NCBI RefSeq assembly: GCF_000003855.2
Contig: NW_003101675.1
Location: 1,472,999 to 1,536,998 of the forward strand
Direction of reading: 5' to 3'
Length of the DNA stretch: 64,000 nucleotides
Source of the DNA: Blastomyces gilchristii SLH14081
Lineage: Eukaryota > Ascomycota > Eurotiomycetes > Onygenales > Ajellomycetaceae
The position numbers and the translations under genes are program-made. Shown piece by piece: positions 34,810 to 47,637 of the stretch (its first letter is position 1; each line of letters opens with the position of its first letter). Below the pieces are notes generated by a model that searched no databases, was not told the origin of the DNA, and saw nothing but the letters and a program-made list of their open reading frames with translations.

Positions 34810-35889
34810 TATTTCCTCTATTTTTGATGTTTTTCTTTTCAGGTGATGTGATATTGAAAATAGATTAAATGTGTGATATATGAAAATGAATGAGATGTAT
34901 AATAACATTTGTCTTTTACAGCTGACTCTTATAATTGATAATCAATTCATTATTTCTTCTCTTTTCTTACACTTTTTCTTTATCTGCTAGTCACTACTCT
35001 TATACAATCTCTATATAATACAGTATTCAGTGACTAGGTTCAGCAACTTTCACTTTGTGATTCTGTCTCATACATTATACTGTCTCTCTTCGCCTGCTCA
35101 GATCACTACAGTGAATAGCTCATTAAAACTAATCTTACTCAATCTCTGAGTGTTCTCAGAGATTGAGATGACTTGATTTCATGCATCTGTAAATGTTTCA
35201 GATACTTCATCATCTGTTATCTCTGTGATTGAACTGATGTAAATAGTTAAATTCAACTCTGAATTTCTTTTTCTTCTGTGATCTGATTTATATACAAGTC
35301 TGTTACTCTGAGATTACTCTTTATCATATTACATCTGCTGTCTGCAGTGCATTATTATACAATCAGCTATAGTCTTATTACTTCTTGAAGTATGATATTT
35401 ATCTGATTTCTTCATTACATCTCATTCTTTTCTTATAATTATGAAAAGATCAGAATAAGTGAGATTATCTGATTTATAAATGTCTATGATTTCTCTTACT
35501 TCATGAGACTTTTTAATTATAAGTCTCTTCTTTTTCAACACTGACAATAGTGCTGTAGATAATTATAATCTACTCAGATCTTACATCTTCATCTTTATAA
35601 GATATGAATTATTTATCAAGTTGTGTAACACTCATCTCTCTAATTCCTTCAATGTATATATTCTCAGAGAATGTGATTTGAGTATTTTATAGAGCTCAAA
35701 TCATCTAGGTTGAAACTTCTCAGAACTCTCATTATGTATGAGAACTCATATTCTTATCTTGATATTCAATTTCATAACTAGTGAGTTTCATATTCTTTTA
35801 CATTGAATTGCTCAGTTCAGAAGTAACTTATTAGCTTTTATATATATATAACTGATCTCTTTCAATCTTGATTTCATGTCTGTGACTGC

Positions 35890-38800
35890 TGTGTCTATGA
35901 CTGTTACATCTGCAACTGCTGTTTTCTCTCTCATCTTTTTTGAAGCATTCTTCAGAATGCACAGATGCAATTCATACAATAGATAAAATAATAAACACTT
36001 GAAGACTGTATACTACTGAATTCACATAGCTAATAATGCCTGATCAAGATATTCATCTCATAATTATATAGACTTGCTCACTAGATATTTTATTAGTATA
36101 TTACTCAAGATTTCATTCAAGTATTTCATCTTTCTGTTTATCTGTGAATGATATGATGTTGTTCTATGATATCTTGTCTGTAACTGGCTTATGAAATGCC
36201 TCACTACTTCTTCTACAAGATTCACACTATTATCAGTTAGAATCTCATGTAGTATTTTATAGTTGATATAGATCTTATTATATAGAAACTTTGCTACTAT
36301 CTCTTCTATCATCTCTGAAACTGCTTTCACAACTGATCAGTCAGTAGTGTAGTCAATAGCAGTGATTATTCAATGATTTTCATTTGACATTTACAGCAGT
36401 ATATCTATGAGATTCACTCTTCATTATTTAAACAGTTGTATCATACATTTCATCTGATATTGTGCTTTCTCATATTCTAATTCTTTCTTAAATTCTTTCA
36501 TAACCTGATAATTCAGACACTTGTAAGTATACATCTGAATGTTCTCAGCCATGCTTGATCAGTATACTCTTAATTCAAGTACATTCATGAGTTCAGAACT
36601 TTCTAAGTGACTGAATTTCTTGTATATACAAGTCATCAAGTTATATATAAATGAATATTCTGAATAGAGAACTTTCACATATTCTAGATCACAGTAAAGC
36701 ACAACATTGTTTTTTAATTTTCTCAGCTTAAAGTTCAGAAGTGTCTCTTCTACTACTTTCATAAGATGTTTATTATCTGACATCTTATCATTCTTTCAGT
36801 AAGAGATTATTGTGTTCACTTATTCTGATTCCTTATATTCTCTCAGTACATTTAACATGAACTTTTCTTATATCTGATTTACAGAATTCTCACTCATGAA
36901 ATCAGGTCTGTGACTGATAATATCAGATATCACAGCATTCAATCTCTTTTAATATTTGATATTAAGATTGTACACTTGAAACTCTGAGATTTAATATACT
37001 AAGTGTTTGAAAGGTTTCATTGTTAATTATTATTATTATTATTATTCTTCAATTATAGATGTATGCAGTCAGAGACTATGACATCTACCTGAGAACTTTT
37101 AGTTCTCAGAGTTTTTCCTATATCTGTAAAGTTAACTATTATACATTCATCAATTTCAGATATATAAAATCAGAAAATTTCAGCTCAGAATACAAAAACT
37201 ATTTACAAATTGCAGTATTTTAATATCTTCTGATATTTTGAAATCATTTGACAATATCATGACAAAGGAAAAGAGAACACAGTTATAAAGATAGATATAT
37301 TAAATAGATAGATAGCTACAGAACAAGACCTCTGCAGTTTACACCTTAAGCTATATACATATTTTAACACTCTATATAACTGACCGCCATCTCTGTCCTC
37401 TCAGGCCTGCTTCAGGGGTTATCATTCCCTCTAAAGGGCCGCCGCCCAGCTAGCTCCTGTAACTAGCTTACTCATAAGTGATATCCTCACTAAGAATAAC
37501 ATCAGAGCTACTTAATTCTAGTTAATTCTCTATTCTTCTGACTGTCAATCTTGGTATTCCAGCCTATCAATTGACTGTCATGATCTTGCTTGCACTAACC
37601 ATCTATTAAGGACATCTAGGCCTTGTCTCACCTAGGTTCTTGCTAGGCTCAGAGTGTTCTAATTGAATAGTTTTTAAATCTCATTCCCTGAAAGTGAGTG
37701 TCTAGAGTGAGGGAGATGAGACCTGACCAGTTAAGCTTGATAATGATTCACTATTCTGCAGACACTCTAGACCTCAATCACTCTAGTACTGATCTAACTT
37801 GAAGCATCTGAGAGGCTGTTAACTCTAAGATCAGTGAGAATTAGTGCCTGAGAACCCCTGAGATGAACATCTTAAGCTTGACAATGATTCACTATAGTGC
37901 ATCCGGGGACCCCTGGTACTGTTTTATGACTTAACAGTGAAAGCTGTGGTTAAGATGGCCCTTGCAGGGTTCGAACCTGCCCCCTCTTGGCATTCATTCC
38001 CCGGGGGGAAGGCCGCTAATTAGGGCTTCATGGTAGCGTAGTTAACCACTACGCCACCGGGCCTTTTTTCATTGTTAATTGTAGATAGATGAGACTTTCA
38101 TAATCTGTGATCACTGTTATTATATGTCTGTTGTTGATATATCTATCTCATAACATCAGTATATACTTGATTACTAGTAATTTCTTTTCATACACTGAGT
38201 AGTTGAGCTCAGCACTTAATAGTTTTCTATCATTATATATCACTGAGTGTAGCTTACTGTTCTTGCCTATCTGTAGAAGAGTGTCTCTGATAGCTCATTT
38301 AAATGTATCTGTCTCAATGTAGAAAGGTTTATCACAATCTGATTGAATAAGTACTAAGAATGTTATCACACACTTTCTCAGTGTGAGAAAAGCCTCTTCA
38401 TACACAGCATTTCAGATAATTGACTGAAACTTCTTCTTTCACAGATTAGTATCTGTTTCTCTTAAGAGATCTCAGAGTAGTACAGCTATTTATATGAAAT
38501 CTTTGATGAATCTGTGATAATATAAGATTAACTCAAGAAACTGTTATACATGATGTACATTTCTCAGTCATGATTAATTCACTATAACATTCAATTTCTT
38601 CAGAATGAGATGTATACAGTTATCACTCACTACATGTTCTATAAACTTTAACTCTTTTATTTTAAACACACACTTTGTTAATTTAATATAGAGCTTATAC
38701 TCTGTCAGAGTTATAAGCACTTTATCAAGATACTTCAGATATTTATTATATAAGTTTGAGAAGATTAGAATGTTATTCAGATATACAAGATATGAGATTT

Positions 38801-39480
38801 CATTCTGTTTATAAAGAATTATATTCATCATTATTTGAAAGATAACAGATGTATTTATTAGATTAAATAGTATTACTAGGAATTCACACTTTCTTCAATG
38901 TATATTAAATGCAGTTCATGATACTGACAGTTTGTCTACACAGATCTGTCAGTATTCTGAGAGAAGACTAATCTTTGATAGATATCAGACATTTTCAACT
39001 GTATTCAACTGTTGTTGAATCTGTGACAGTGAATATTCATTCTTAATTGTAAGCTTGTTAAGTGCTCAATAATTAATACATATCTGTCACTTCTTATCTG
39101 TCTTTTTCATGAATAGAACTGGAAAGCCTCACACACTTGATGAGAATTGTATGAGATTATGTTCTAGAAGGTCTGTGATCTGACACTTCTGTTCTTCAAG
39201 ATGTGTTTGTGACAGAAAGTATGCATTTTGATTGACTGGTTTCATATTCTCTGTATCAATCTCATGCATGAATTCTCATTTCAGCAGCAATTTTAGTGAA
39301 AGATCTGTTTAAAAGATCTTCTCATACTTCTTCAGAAGTTTCTTCATATATTTGTTCTTCTGTATATTCTTTATCTTGATTTTCTCTGCTTTTAAGTTCT
39401 GTATGACATACAGAATGCTTTTAGATAAGATCTTGTGAATCATTCTCTTTGCTTATTAATATATAAGCAGATTTAATCCT
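35890..39480 (-). pseudogene. Gypsy-1 copy B RT, RNase H and integrase
   Basis: Minus strand. The RT open tract 38831-38574 contains YLNNILIFSN (mutated YLDD) and ends LKKLNVIVN. RNase H is at about 38400-38090. It then crosses a SINE (37029-38066) and continues as the integrase zinc region in 36783-36559 (KKFSHLESSELMNVLELRVY) and the core in 36330-36064 (LTDNSVNLVEEVVRHFISQL). The order and motifs mirror copy A at 16.1-18.5 kb. Confidence 0.8.
37029..38066 (-). mobile_element. SINE-A: 1.04-kb tRNA-headed SINE-like retroposon
   Basis: Inserted in Gypsy-1 copy B between 14-bp duplications TTTCATTGTTAATT (37015-37028 and 38067-38080); copy A has the uninterrupted site at 17370-17400. Read on the minus strand it starts with a tRNA-like head (about 38066-37955) carrying A-box TGGCGTAGTGG and B-box GGTTCGAACC, and ends in an (AAT)n tail at 37029. 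The body has a partly repeated block (AGTGAATCATT...TCAAGCTTAA, twice). The head and first half of the body are GC-balanced and little mutated; the tail half is AT-rich. It has no coding frame, so it would depend on a LINE. It is longer than typical SINEs; a fragment of the same family lies at 49807-49903. Confidence 0.75.
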
Positions 39481-39817
39481 TCTATATCAGAGACATGAAA
39501 TGTTCTTCTTATATCAGTTAATAGAATTGTATGAACTGTTTTCTTTCTATTAATTAACTGTATATAACATGTACATCATTGAATCTGCAGATTGAATCTT
39601 TGAAATCAATCAAGTTCAAGAATAAGATTGTATTTCATGTTCTGCAGCTCTCACATCTAAATATAGCAAGATCATTCTCTGAAGTGCAAGAGAACTCTTA
39701 CTCTTGTCAGTGATATTAAATATCAGTTATCAGAAAATCTTATATGTCAGGAATTCTTTACTCAGTGAATCTCTTTCAGTCTTCAGATTATATAATTATT
39801 AATATATTATATAGAAG

Positions 39818-40182
39818 TGTAAGAGGCCTACACTGAATAGATCAGTATAATATTGATAGATCTTATATAACAAAGAGAAAAACATTAGAGAAGGAAAAGA
39901 AAGAGAAAGTATGAGAAACAGTGATCAAAGTGAATATTTATACATGTATGTGGTGGTGTATGCAGTGGCGCTTCGGGGCAGAAGAATCTATATGTGTTCG
40001 TGATGGCTGAGGATCAGCAATTGAGAATGGCCGAGAATCGGAGCATATGTGTTCATGGCGGCTGAGGATCAGTGATCAAGAATGACTGAGAATCAGAGTA
40101 TACACATTTGAGAATAAAGTGATTGCAATCTGTGAAGTGTAATGAAATAGTCTATATAATTGATTAGGTGCAGTCTGTCATA
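39818..40182 (-). repeat. Gypsy-2 3' LTR
   Basis: 365 bp; TGTAAGAGGCC on the plus strand, ending CTGTCATA (the last base pairs of TG...CA mutated). Tandem 55-bp units at 39998-40052 and 40053-40107. Confidence 0.88.
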
Positions 40183-40289
40183 TTAGTCTCTCTCTTTCAG
40201 AAGCAGATCTCATCAGTCAAGAGCTACTGTTTTGAATAATGTGAAACTCAGAGTTCAGGTCAGTTAATCATAGCTGACTCATTTCATGA

Positions 40290-43200
40290 GATATTGTTAG
40301 TCACAGCTGTATGATCTCTCATTGAGAATATCTTCAATCTCTTACTTAAGCTCATTATCTTCTTCTATGATCTCTGGCAGTTGTCAGTCAGAAGTCAGTT
40401 GAGAAGAGAATAAGTCAGTGACAGCACAGTAAAGCAAGCTTGTGTGAAAGACATTATGAATCTCTGATAATATATTAAGACAGTAGTTATGACTATCTAG
40501 AACTTCTATCACTTTATACCTGATGTGATGATAATCTAGTATATAAGATAAACATGTAGTTTGTATGTTCTTAAGATTCAATTATATCAGATCTTCTATC
40601 TTATATTATTTGATGAGATCTCAGTGAATATTAATTCAATCTTCTTAATTCTGTTTAATATTCATCATGAAGACTTCTACTCAATCACAGATATCTCAGA
40701 GTTTTATTACTATATTATTAGTAATCTGAATTGAACTGCAAGAGTTCAGTGTGAACTGTATAATCTCTAGAAGATCTAACATCTTCATATGATGATTATG
40801 TGTAAGAAAGAACAGACTTATATCTGTTAAAATAGAATCTCAATCATTGATAGCAATCTCTGTGTGTAGAAGAAGATTATATCAGTTATCTTATAAGTGA
40901 TTACAGAACTTATAAAGATAATTCTTTACAGTCTGAATTATTCATTCTAATACATCATTAATCTCAGAGTGATAGACAGTTGATAAACAGTGTATAATCT
41001 TAAGAACTTGATAGATTCTTGTTCAGAGAGTACTCACAAATTGACAGTCTTAATTCAATACTATAGATCTCAGTAATTCATATATCTGATAGAATAGACT
41101 CTGTAGAAAAGCTTCAGTGACTTGTTCAGTATTCATTTTATCACAAGATTTCAATATTATATCTTTGCTCAATCAATTCATGATGATCAGAATGTTTCTA
41201 TATTTCTTACTCTCAGAGAGATTAACAGTGAAGTCAATTATCACATCTTATCAGATTCTATTAGAGATATTGAGCAGTTTCAGCAGACCTTTTCTATAGT
41301 TCTTTTACAAGATGATGAAAGAACAACAGTTACAGTTTTGAATGAAGTATCTGATACTGTTTAATATCTCAGATCAGTAGAACTCTCAGAAGATCATTCT
41401 ATACAGTTATTCACAGTCTGAATAATTAGTTATACATGAATCATATATCTCTTGCATTATTCAGGTGTGTAAGAGTTCAGAGTGAGAGACTCAGTGTCAT
41501 TCATGAAATTATAGAGTGTTATTATCATCAATTGAATATTCTGAGATATCAGTTCTTATATGTAGTTCTGAGGAAAATCAGGTTGCTTCTTAACATACTG
41601 CTTTAGTAAGTACTTGAAGAAGTTCATCAGTTTAAGCTGTTATATATCACAATTCATTCAGTGTAGATCTGGAGAATGTTCTGACCAGTGAGGTGTGTAT
41701 AGTGCTATAAATAGTCTCATCATAATGAAGTAATATCTTCAGATTCAAGAGTCAGTATTTTCAATTCATTCAGTGTGTATCTGTCACATCAGACAGTATA
41801 TCTTGTTCTCATCATGAGAGGGCATCTGCCATCGAGTTCTGGCGGCCGGGGTGATAGTGTATTGTAAAATGAAAGTGACTTAGAAACTCTGATCATTATA
41901 TCTGTTGTTCAGTGAGTTTACAGATTATTATAAAGTATTTGAGATTCTTATAATCTGTGATTATCTCAAATTCAGAGATACTTCAGAGTTCAGAGTCTCA
42001 TTCTTCTAGACAGTGTATAATCATGAGAAGTTTCTTTTCATAGATCTTATAATTGTATTTGACAGGACTCAGTTTCTTAGACATGAAGGTGCATGCTTAT
42101 AGAACATCTTTATTATCATATTACAATATCACTTCTTCTGTTATATAGTCAGAGAAATCAGCTTCAACAACTGTCTTATAATCAAAGTCAAATGTCATTA
42201 GTAGAGAGATATTAATGAACATCTTCTTCATCTGTATGAATGCAACTTCAGTGTTCACTGATCACTGAAATACTAAGTTCTTCTTAATAAGTTCTGTAAG
42301 TAATCTCACAATATCTGAGATGTTTCATATGAATCATCAATAGAAGTTAGCAAATTTAATGAAGCTTTATACATCTTTCACAGTATACAGAGCTTTTCAT
42401 TCAAGAATGATGAAGACTTTCTCAGAATTCATTTGAATTCTCTTGTCAGCTTCTATAATAAAACCCAGATATTTAATACTCTTGACTTTAAAATCACACT
42501 TATTAATATCTATCAGTAGTTCTGCTTCTCATAGTTATTGTAATATCTTCTGTACATGTTCTTGATGTTCTTTTCTGAACTTATCAGTGAAGATGAGAAT
42601 GTCATTGAGATATGCAGATATGAATTCATCAAGGAAATCTCAGAGTGCTCAGTTAATATATCTCTGAAATGTACTAAGAGTGTTAATCAGTCTGAAGAGA
42701 GTAACTATTCATTCAAAGAGATCATATCATGTTCAGAATGCTGTAAGCTACTCATCTTCTTCAGTGATGCAGATCTTAGAAAATGCAGTGATAACATCTA
42801 GTTTCATAAATCATTGAGCTTATTCAATATGAGTTAGAGTTACATTGATGAGAGATAGCAGATAGCAGTCTTTCTTTGTTATTCTATTCAGTTCTTAATA
42901 GTTCACACAGAATTGAAGTTTCTCATCTGGTTTCTTTGCAAAGAGAATAGAGGCTGCAGTGAAAGAATTGCTAACACATATGAATTCTTTATTCAATAGA
43001 TTATTGAGTGTCTTTTGAAGAAGAAGAAGTTCATCTTGAGATATGTTGTAAAGAGAGTCTTATAATAATTCAGAGTTCTTATCATTCTTCTTCTCTAACT
43101 TGATACTGTGATTCACTTCAGAGTCTCATAAGAAGAGTACGTTCATAATATTATCTTATCAGAAGATATCTAGATATTCATGATATTGTTAAGAGAGTTT

Positions 43201-43780
43201 TATACAAGAATTTATTATTATAACATGAGATAACTTTTCTAGAGTCTTTTTAATATTGATCAGACTGATAGAATAGATTGTCACATGGTTCTGCTATCAG
43301 TGACTTCTTTTTCAGAGTATTTTATATGCATTGACAGAGATCTGTGTCAGATTCATGATCTTGTAAATGTTATCTTCATGAATTCTATCATTGTTAGAGA
43401 ATATCAAGCTTCTGTTTCAAGCATTTAATAAGATACCTTGTTCAGATAGTTAGACAAGTTCTAACATAAGATTATAATCAAGATTATTAACTTCATATAC
43501 ATAAGCATCTTCACATTGATGTCCTCTCATATCTATGATCAACTTCATAATATAACAGGTATAAATGTCTTTTGAATCATCAAATTCTGTGAGAAGTCAG
43601 GGTTTTGATAAGAGAATACACTGAAGGTTATAATATCTTATAACTGAAGATTTTATCATTGCATAGTAACATAGATCACTGTCTATCATGGCTTTCATAT
43701 TATACATGTTATCAATCATAGTAGATACAAGAATCACATTCATTGTTATTTTCTCTTCAAATTGTTATTATCTGATCTCT
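40290..43780 (-). pseudogene. Gypsy-2 pol: protease, RT, RNase H, integrase, chromodomain
   Basis: Read right to left. The protease region is about 43760-43600. RT runs about 43000-42250 and includes FCVNYQELNRITKKDCY, YLNDILIFTDK (YLDD with one Asp lost, about 42590-42620) and IKYLGFIIEADK. RNase H (about 42180-41880) includes EADFSDYITEEV and KLSPVKYNYKIYEKK. The integrase core runs about 41260-40850 and the zinc region lies upstream. The open tract 40581-40384 reads YKVIEVLDSHNYCLNILSEI followed by FHTSLL, the usual bridge to the chromodomain; the chromodomain opening (E-IEDILNE) follows at about 40330. This organisation is that of chromoviruses, which use the chromodomain to target heterochromatin. 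Several stops throughout. Confidence 0.82.
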
Positions 43781-43859
43781 TTAAGCTTCTGCTTATGATT
43801 TTGAATAGAAGCTAATCTTTTCCCTGTTTCACTGAGACATTCTTGTAGTTATCTTCTGA

Positions 43860-44884
43860 ATCTTTCTTCACTGCAATGTGATTGACATGAACAGACACTG
43901 ATTCATTCTTCAAGTGAGCAGACACATAGGTCAATCAGTAGTTGAAAGCAATGTGTTCTGATCAGTTACAGTTGATACACACTTTATATTAATGTTGATC
44001 AGTAACTTCTTCAGAAGTGATTTCAGAGACTCAGAAGCCTGTTCAAACAGCAGAAACTCTTGCTTATACATAGATATTTGATCTATTCAGTTCATGACAT
44101 CTGCATCATTACTGTTCTTCAGTGCGAGTGTATGAGTGACTGAAGTGTAACATCTTCTGCCACTATTCTGTATACTCTTGAGCTTGATAAGATGATCATT
44201 CAATGTCTGAAGCTGTGTGTAGAAATCTTCATAAGTCTGGTCTTCATCTACACTTATAAGGGCCTGTAAGAGTTCAAAAGTTAATATCTTCTTAAGCATA
44301 CTATTCTTTATTCAATTCTCTCAAGATTAATCATCTGCTTCTAGAATCTTGGTGTCAAAGTCAGAGATAAATGTTGTAAGAGAAGTGTTTCTCTGTCAGA
44401 CACTCTGTAATCAGTCTAATACTTTCTGTTATATGACAGTGTCTCAGAACAGAATATCAAGATATCTGATAATATTATCAGATGTTTGTAATGCTGATTC
44501 ACATGCTTTCATTCATGAATAGAACTTCTGTTTTATATGATTCTTCAATCATTCATTGATATATCAACCTTGATTGATTAATAAATCAATGATATCTTCA
44601 TCTATATTCAGTTTCATGAGCATTTTCATTCTCCATGATGAGTAGAGAGTGAGATCAGAAGCATTAAAATATACAGAAGTATTTAAGCATTTCTTCAGTA
44701 CTTTTATATTTGATTCTGTAGTTGTTGAAATCACATGAATTAATTATTGAATCTCTTTGTATTGAAGTTATTGAGTTGCATGCATATCAGCTATTTATTA
44801 TTATTGTAATTTCAACATTACTCAAAGTCACTGTGGCATTGTATCTATACTTATATTTGAGAGTTTCATATTATTGTTAGACAT
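43860..44884 (-). pseudogene. Gypsy-2 gag
   Basis: ATG at 44884 (minus) opens a capsid-like frame: MSNNNMKLSNISIDTM, LYSSWRMKMLMKLNIDEDI, then TTFISDFDTKILEADD, followed by the open tract 44299-44087 (LTFELLQALISVDEDQTY, LQTLNDHLIKLKSI). A zinc-knuckle relic INCNxSEHIAFNY lies at about 43950-43990. Stops occur at Trp/Gln positions (TGA, TAA). It precedes pol directly, as is normal for gypsy. Confidence 0.75.
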
Positions 44885-45191
44885 GATTATATTGATTGTC
44901 AGATGTATAATTATATGAATATCTTATACATCTGAGATATCAGAACTCTTAGATCTTTCACTGACATTCTCTTATAAAATTTTACTCTCTTCATAAGATC
45001 TTGTTATAGAGTCAGAGTGACTGATAAGCAAGCTTTTATCTGAGAACTCAGTGTTCACTTAACTATTTGACTGTTTCTCTATTTCTTACATATTATTACA
45101 TATTTGAATATCTTGATGAGTAATCATTTCTAATAAGAAGATAATACATGAATAATTGTTTCTAATAAGAAGACAATGAACATTTTTCTAG

Positions 45192-45556
45192 TGTAGAAGG
45201 CCTACACTGAATAGATCAGTATGATATTGATAGATCTTATATAATAAAGAGAAAAACATTAGAGAAGGAAAAGAAAGAGAAAGTGTGAGAATCAGTGATT
45301 GAAGTGGATATTTATACATGTATGTGATGATGTACACAGTGAAGCTTCGGGGCGGAAGAATCTATACACATTCATGGTGGCCGAGGATCGGCGATCGAGA
45401 ATGGCCGAGAATCGGAGCATACGCGTTCGTGGCGGCCGAGGATCGGTGATTGAGAATGGCTGAGAATCAGAGCGTACGTGTTTGAGAATGGAGTGGTTGA
45501 AATCTGTGAAGTGTAATGAAATAGTCTATATAATTGATCAGGCGCAGCCCGTCACA
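45192..45556 (-). repeat. Gypsy-2 5' LTR, CpG-rich
   Basis: 365 bp ending GCGCAGCCCGTCACA. Tandem 55-bp units at 45371-45425 and 45426-45480 keep many CpGs (GGCCGAGGATCGGCGATCG). Confidence 0.9.
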
Positions 45557-45589
45557 AGAAGCTTCTATATCAACTAATACTTTTGCAGT

Positions 45590-47466
45590 CATCTCTTAAT
45601 TCTTATTCAAGTATTCTCTATACATTAACATTTCAGGTCTTAAGATATTGAGATAAGTATTTATGTCTTCATTCTCACTCACATCTTATTTAGAAGCCTG
45701 TTTTCTCTTAATATTCACAGAATTCAGAGAATCATTTAACACAGACATCTCTTTCATTTTGAAGAGTTTTTATAGAATATCAGTGAGTGTCTCTGAGCTC
45801 ACTGATTCTACTAGTTTTTTAACTCTCTTGCTTTTCTTGACTGTGTATACTATGTGTAATCTTTTGTATTATGATTTTAATAGCTGCAGTTAAAGCAAGC
45901 TTGATGCTTATAATATTAAGATTTTCAGTCAGAGAATTTCTTTTTCAGAGAATTCAGTGCTTTGACAATGATATTCAAATCTAGATTCATTATATTCAGA
46001 TATGTGACTTGTATTATAGAAGTCTGATTATCTGTTCTTGACTGAGATATACTTGATTGCAGTATTTTCTATTATAATTAACTCATTTGTTTCTGTACAA
46101 TGAGAATATTATATACTTCTTTCACTGTGTCTGATTATAAGATTAAGCATTTTCATTTCACTCTTAACTCAGATATAAGATCATGAATGAAGATCTATAA
46201 ATAGAAAGATATTGAAAGCTCTTCATTCAATGTGAGATAGTATAAACTGAAGTGAATAAAGTATGATATAAGATTATTCACTTATCTACACTCAGTGAAG
46301 CATTTATAATACTTATCTTTTATATTTACTTTCTCAAAGTTGTACAAGATTCATTTGAAAAACTTATTTTATATTTATAAAAATGAATATTATTTCAGAT
46401 CTGTGAGATTCATCTTTTCATCAGTTATTTATAATAACTTCACTTTTTCATATAGAAATGCAGTGAATCTTAAGACTTGTTAAAATTCTGTTAACTATCT
46501 GTCTGTAAGTTTGTATTCAATCTGATAATATAATTACATCTGACTTAGTCAGCTGATTGCAGCATTATTTTTTCAGTTATTATTAAAGCTTAATGATTTC
46601 AGCAGATCTTTCAACTTGATATATTTCATATTCAGATTCTCATTCTACACAGTGATCTCTGATAATATGTATACTTCTAATGAGATTATGAATAATTGTA
46701 ATAAGATCTTCAGATTCAGTGTGATTATCTGTCTGTATAAACATTCAATCTCTCACTGCAGATCTATGACCTGATTTTATCTATTCTTATTAATGATAAT
46801 AATTGCATAAGTAAACCTCTTTATAGTGAATACTTAATTCACAGTGAATATCAATTATTGCTTGACTTTCATCTTAGTCTGTCACTGTGTATGCAAGACC
46901 TTAATCTCATTTAGAATTCTTGTATATATACAGAGCTTCAATTTCAGTTCAGTGATCTTGACTGTTTTTCTTACTACTTTAAGTAAATTCTCTGAGACAT
47001 TCTGTATATCTTTCAGTTCAGATAGCAGAGAAGAATGTGTGTATTAACTAGAGAAGATGTCTATTTCAGTGATTTCTCATTAATTGTACAATGTTTATTA
47101 TTATATTGTTATATGATTATATCATGATATGATTTCTATTATCATTGTATAACTCTGATGATGATCACTTCTCTTTTTATTCTTCTGAGTAGACAGCAGT
47201 CTTCTTTGAATCTGATTCATCACTCTTATCCCTTTTCTCACATCTTATTCATTCACATATGTGACATTTGCCTGAGTATGAAGTTTTTCTTCAACAAGCA
47301 GACTAGTATTAATCAGATGCTCTTTCACTCACTGCTTCTTTATACACTATCTTTTGAGATGTTTTAGAACCACACTGACATGATAACTATGAATCACTTT
47401 ATAGATGGAATTATCATGTTCTGAAGAAGCCTGCACTTCTCACCAGTTTTTAGACATGCTATCAGA
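45590..47466 (-). pseudogene. Gypsy-1 copy B gag
   Basis: Minus-strand counterpart of copy A 13714-15590, directly inside the 5' LTR. The zinc-knuckle relic region lies near 45850-45900, where plus-strand TAGCTGCAGTTAAAGC parallels the copy A sequence. All plus-strand open tracts here (45663-45893, 46844-47047, 47158-47367) are shadows of this degenerate gag. Confidence 0.6.
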
Positions 47467-47633
47467 TGTGATTCAAAGGTTGCTTGAGCCAGTATATGAT
47501 TACAGGCGTACGCCGGCTTCTTATATACATTATACAAAATTAATTAGTGGCCGCTATGGCCTCTTTACATTCATAAGCATGTTTGGAAGCGGCCGTGTTA
47601 TTATCCGGCGGTCATACGTTCTTCCGAACCACA
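47467..47633 (-). repeat. Gypsy-1 copy B 5' LTR
   Basis: 167 bp, TGTGATTCAAAGG to GAACCACA on the plus strand; many CpGs retained (GGCCGCTATGG, GGCGGTCATACG). Confidence 0.92.
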
Positions 47634-47637
47634 TTTC

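Larger units (their letters stand above)
39818..45556 (-). mobile_element. Gypsy-2: chromodomain Ty3/gypsy element (5,739 bp)
   Basis: Two 365-bp LTRs (39818-40182 and 45192-45556) and a perfect AGAAG duplication (39813-39817 and 45557-45561). On the minus strand: gag, zinc knuckle, protease, RT, RNase H, integrase and a C-terminal chromodomain-like region. A pyrimidine run (CTCTCTCTTTC) next to the left LTR is the polypurine tract on the minus strand, confirming the orientation. It is inserted in Gypsy-1 copy B. Each LTR contains two tandem 55-bp units. The right LTR is far less mutated than the left. Confidence 0.9.
32376..47633 (-). mobile_element. Gypsy-1 copy B with nested insertions
   Basis: Reverse orientation. 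The 5' LTR is 47467-47633; the 3' LTR starts at 32376 and ends at 32786, interrupted by an assembly gap. TTTC flanks both ends (32372-32375 and 47634-47637), another 4-bp duplication. Internal order on the minus strand is gag (about 47.4-45.6 kb), protease, RT (about 39.5-38.6 kb), RNase H, integrase (about 36.8-35.9 kb), and the antisense frame (33333-34809, plus). Gypsy-2 is inserted at the gag-protease region (39818-45556) and a SINE between RNase H and integrase (37029-38066). It is itself inserted in Copia-E gag. Confidence 0.88.

Noticed and set aside
37951..38067. A free-standing tRNA gene (minus strand)
   Set aside because: A- and B-box are present, but it forms the head of a 1-kb insert flanked by 14-bp duplications with an (AAT)n tail; it is a SINE head.
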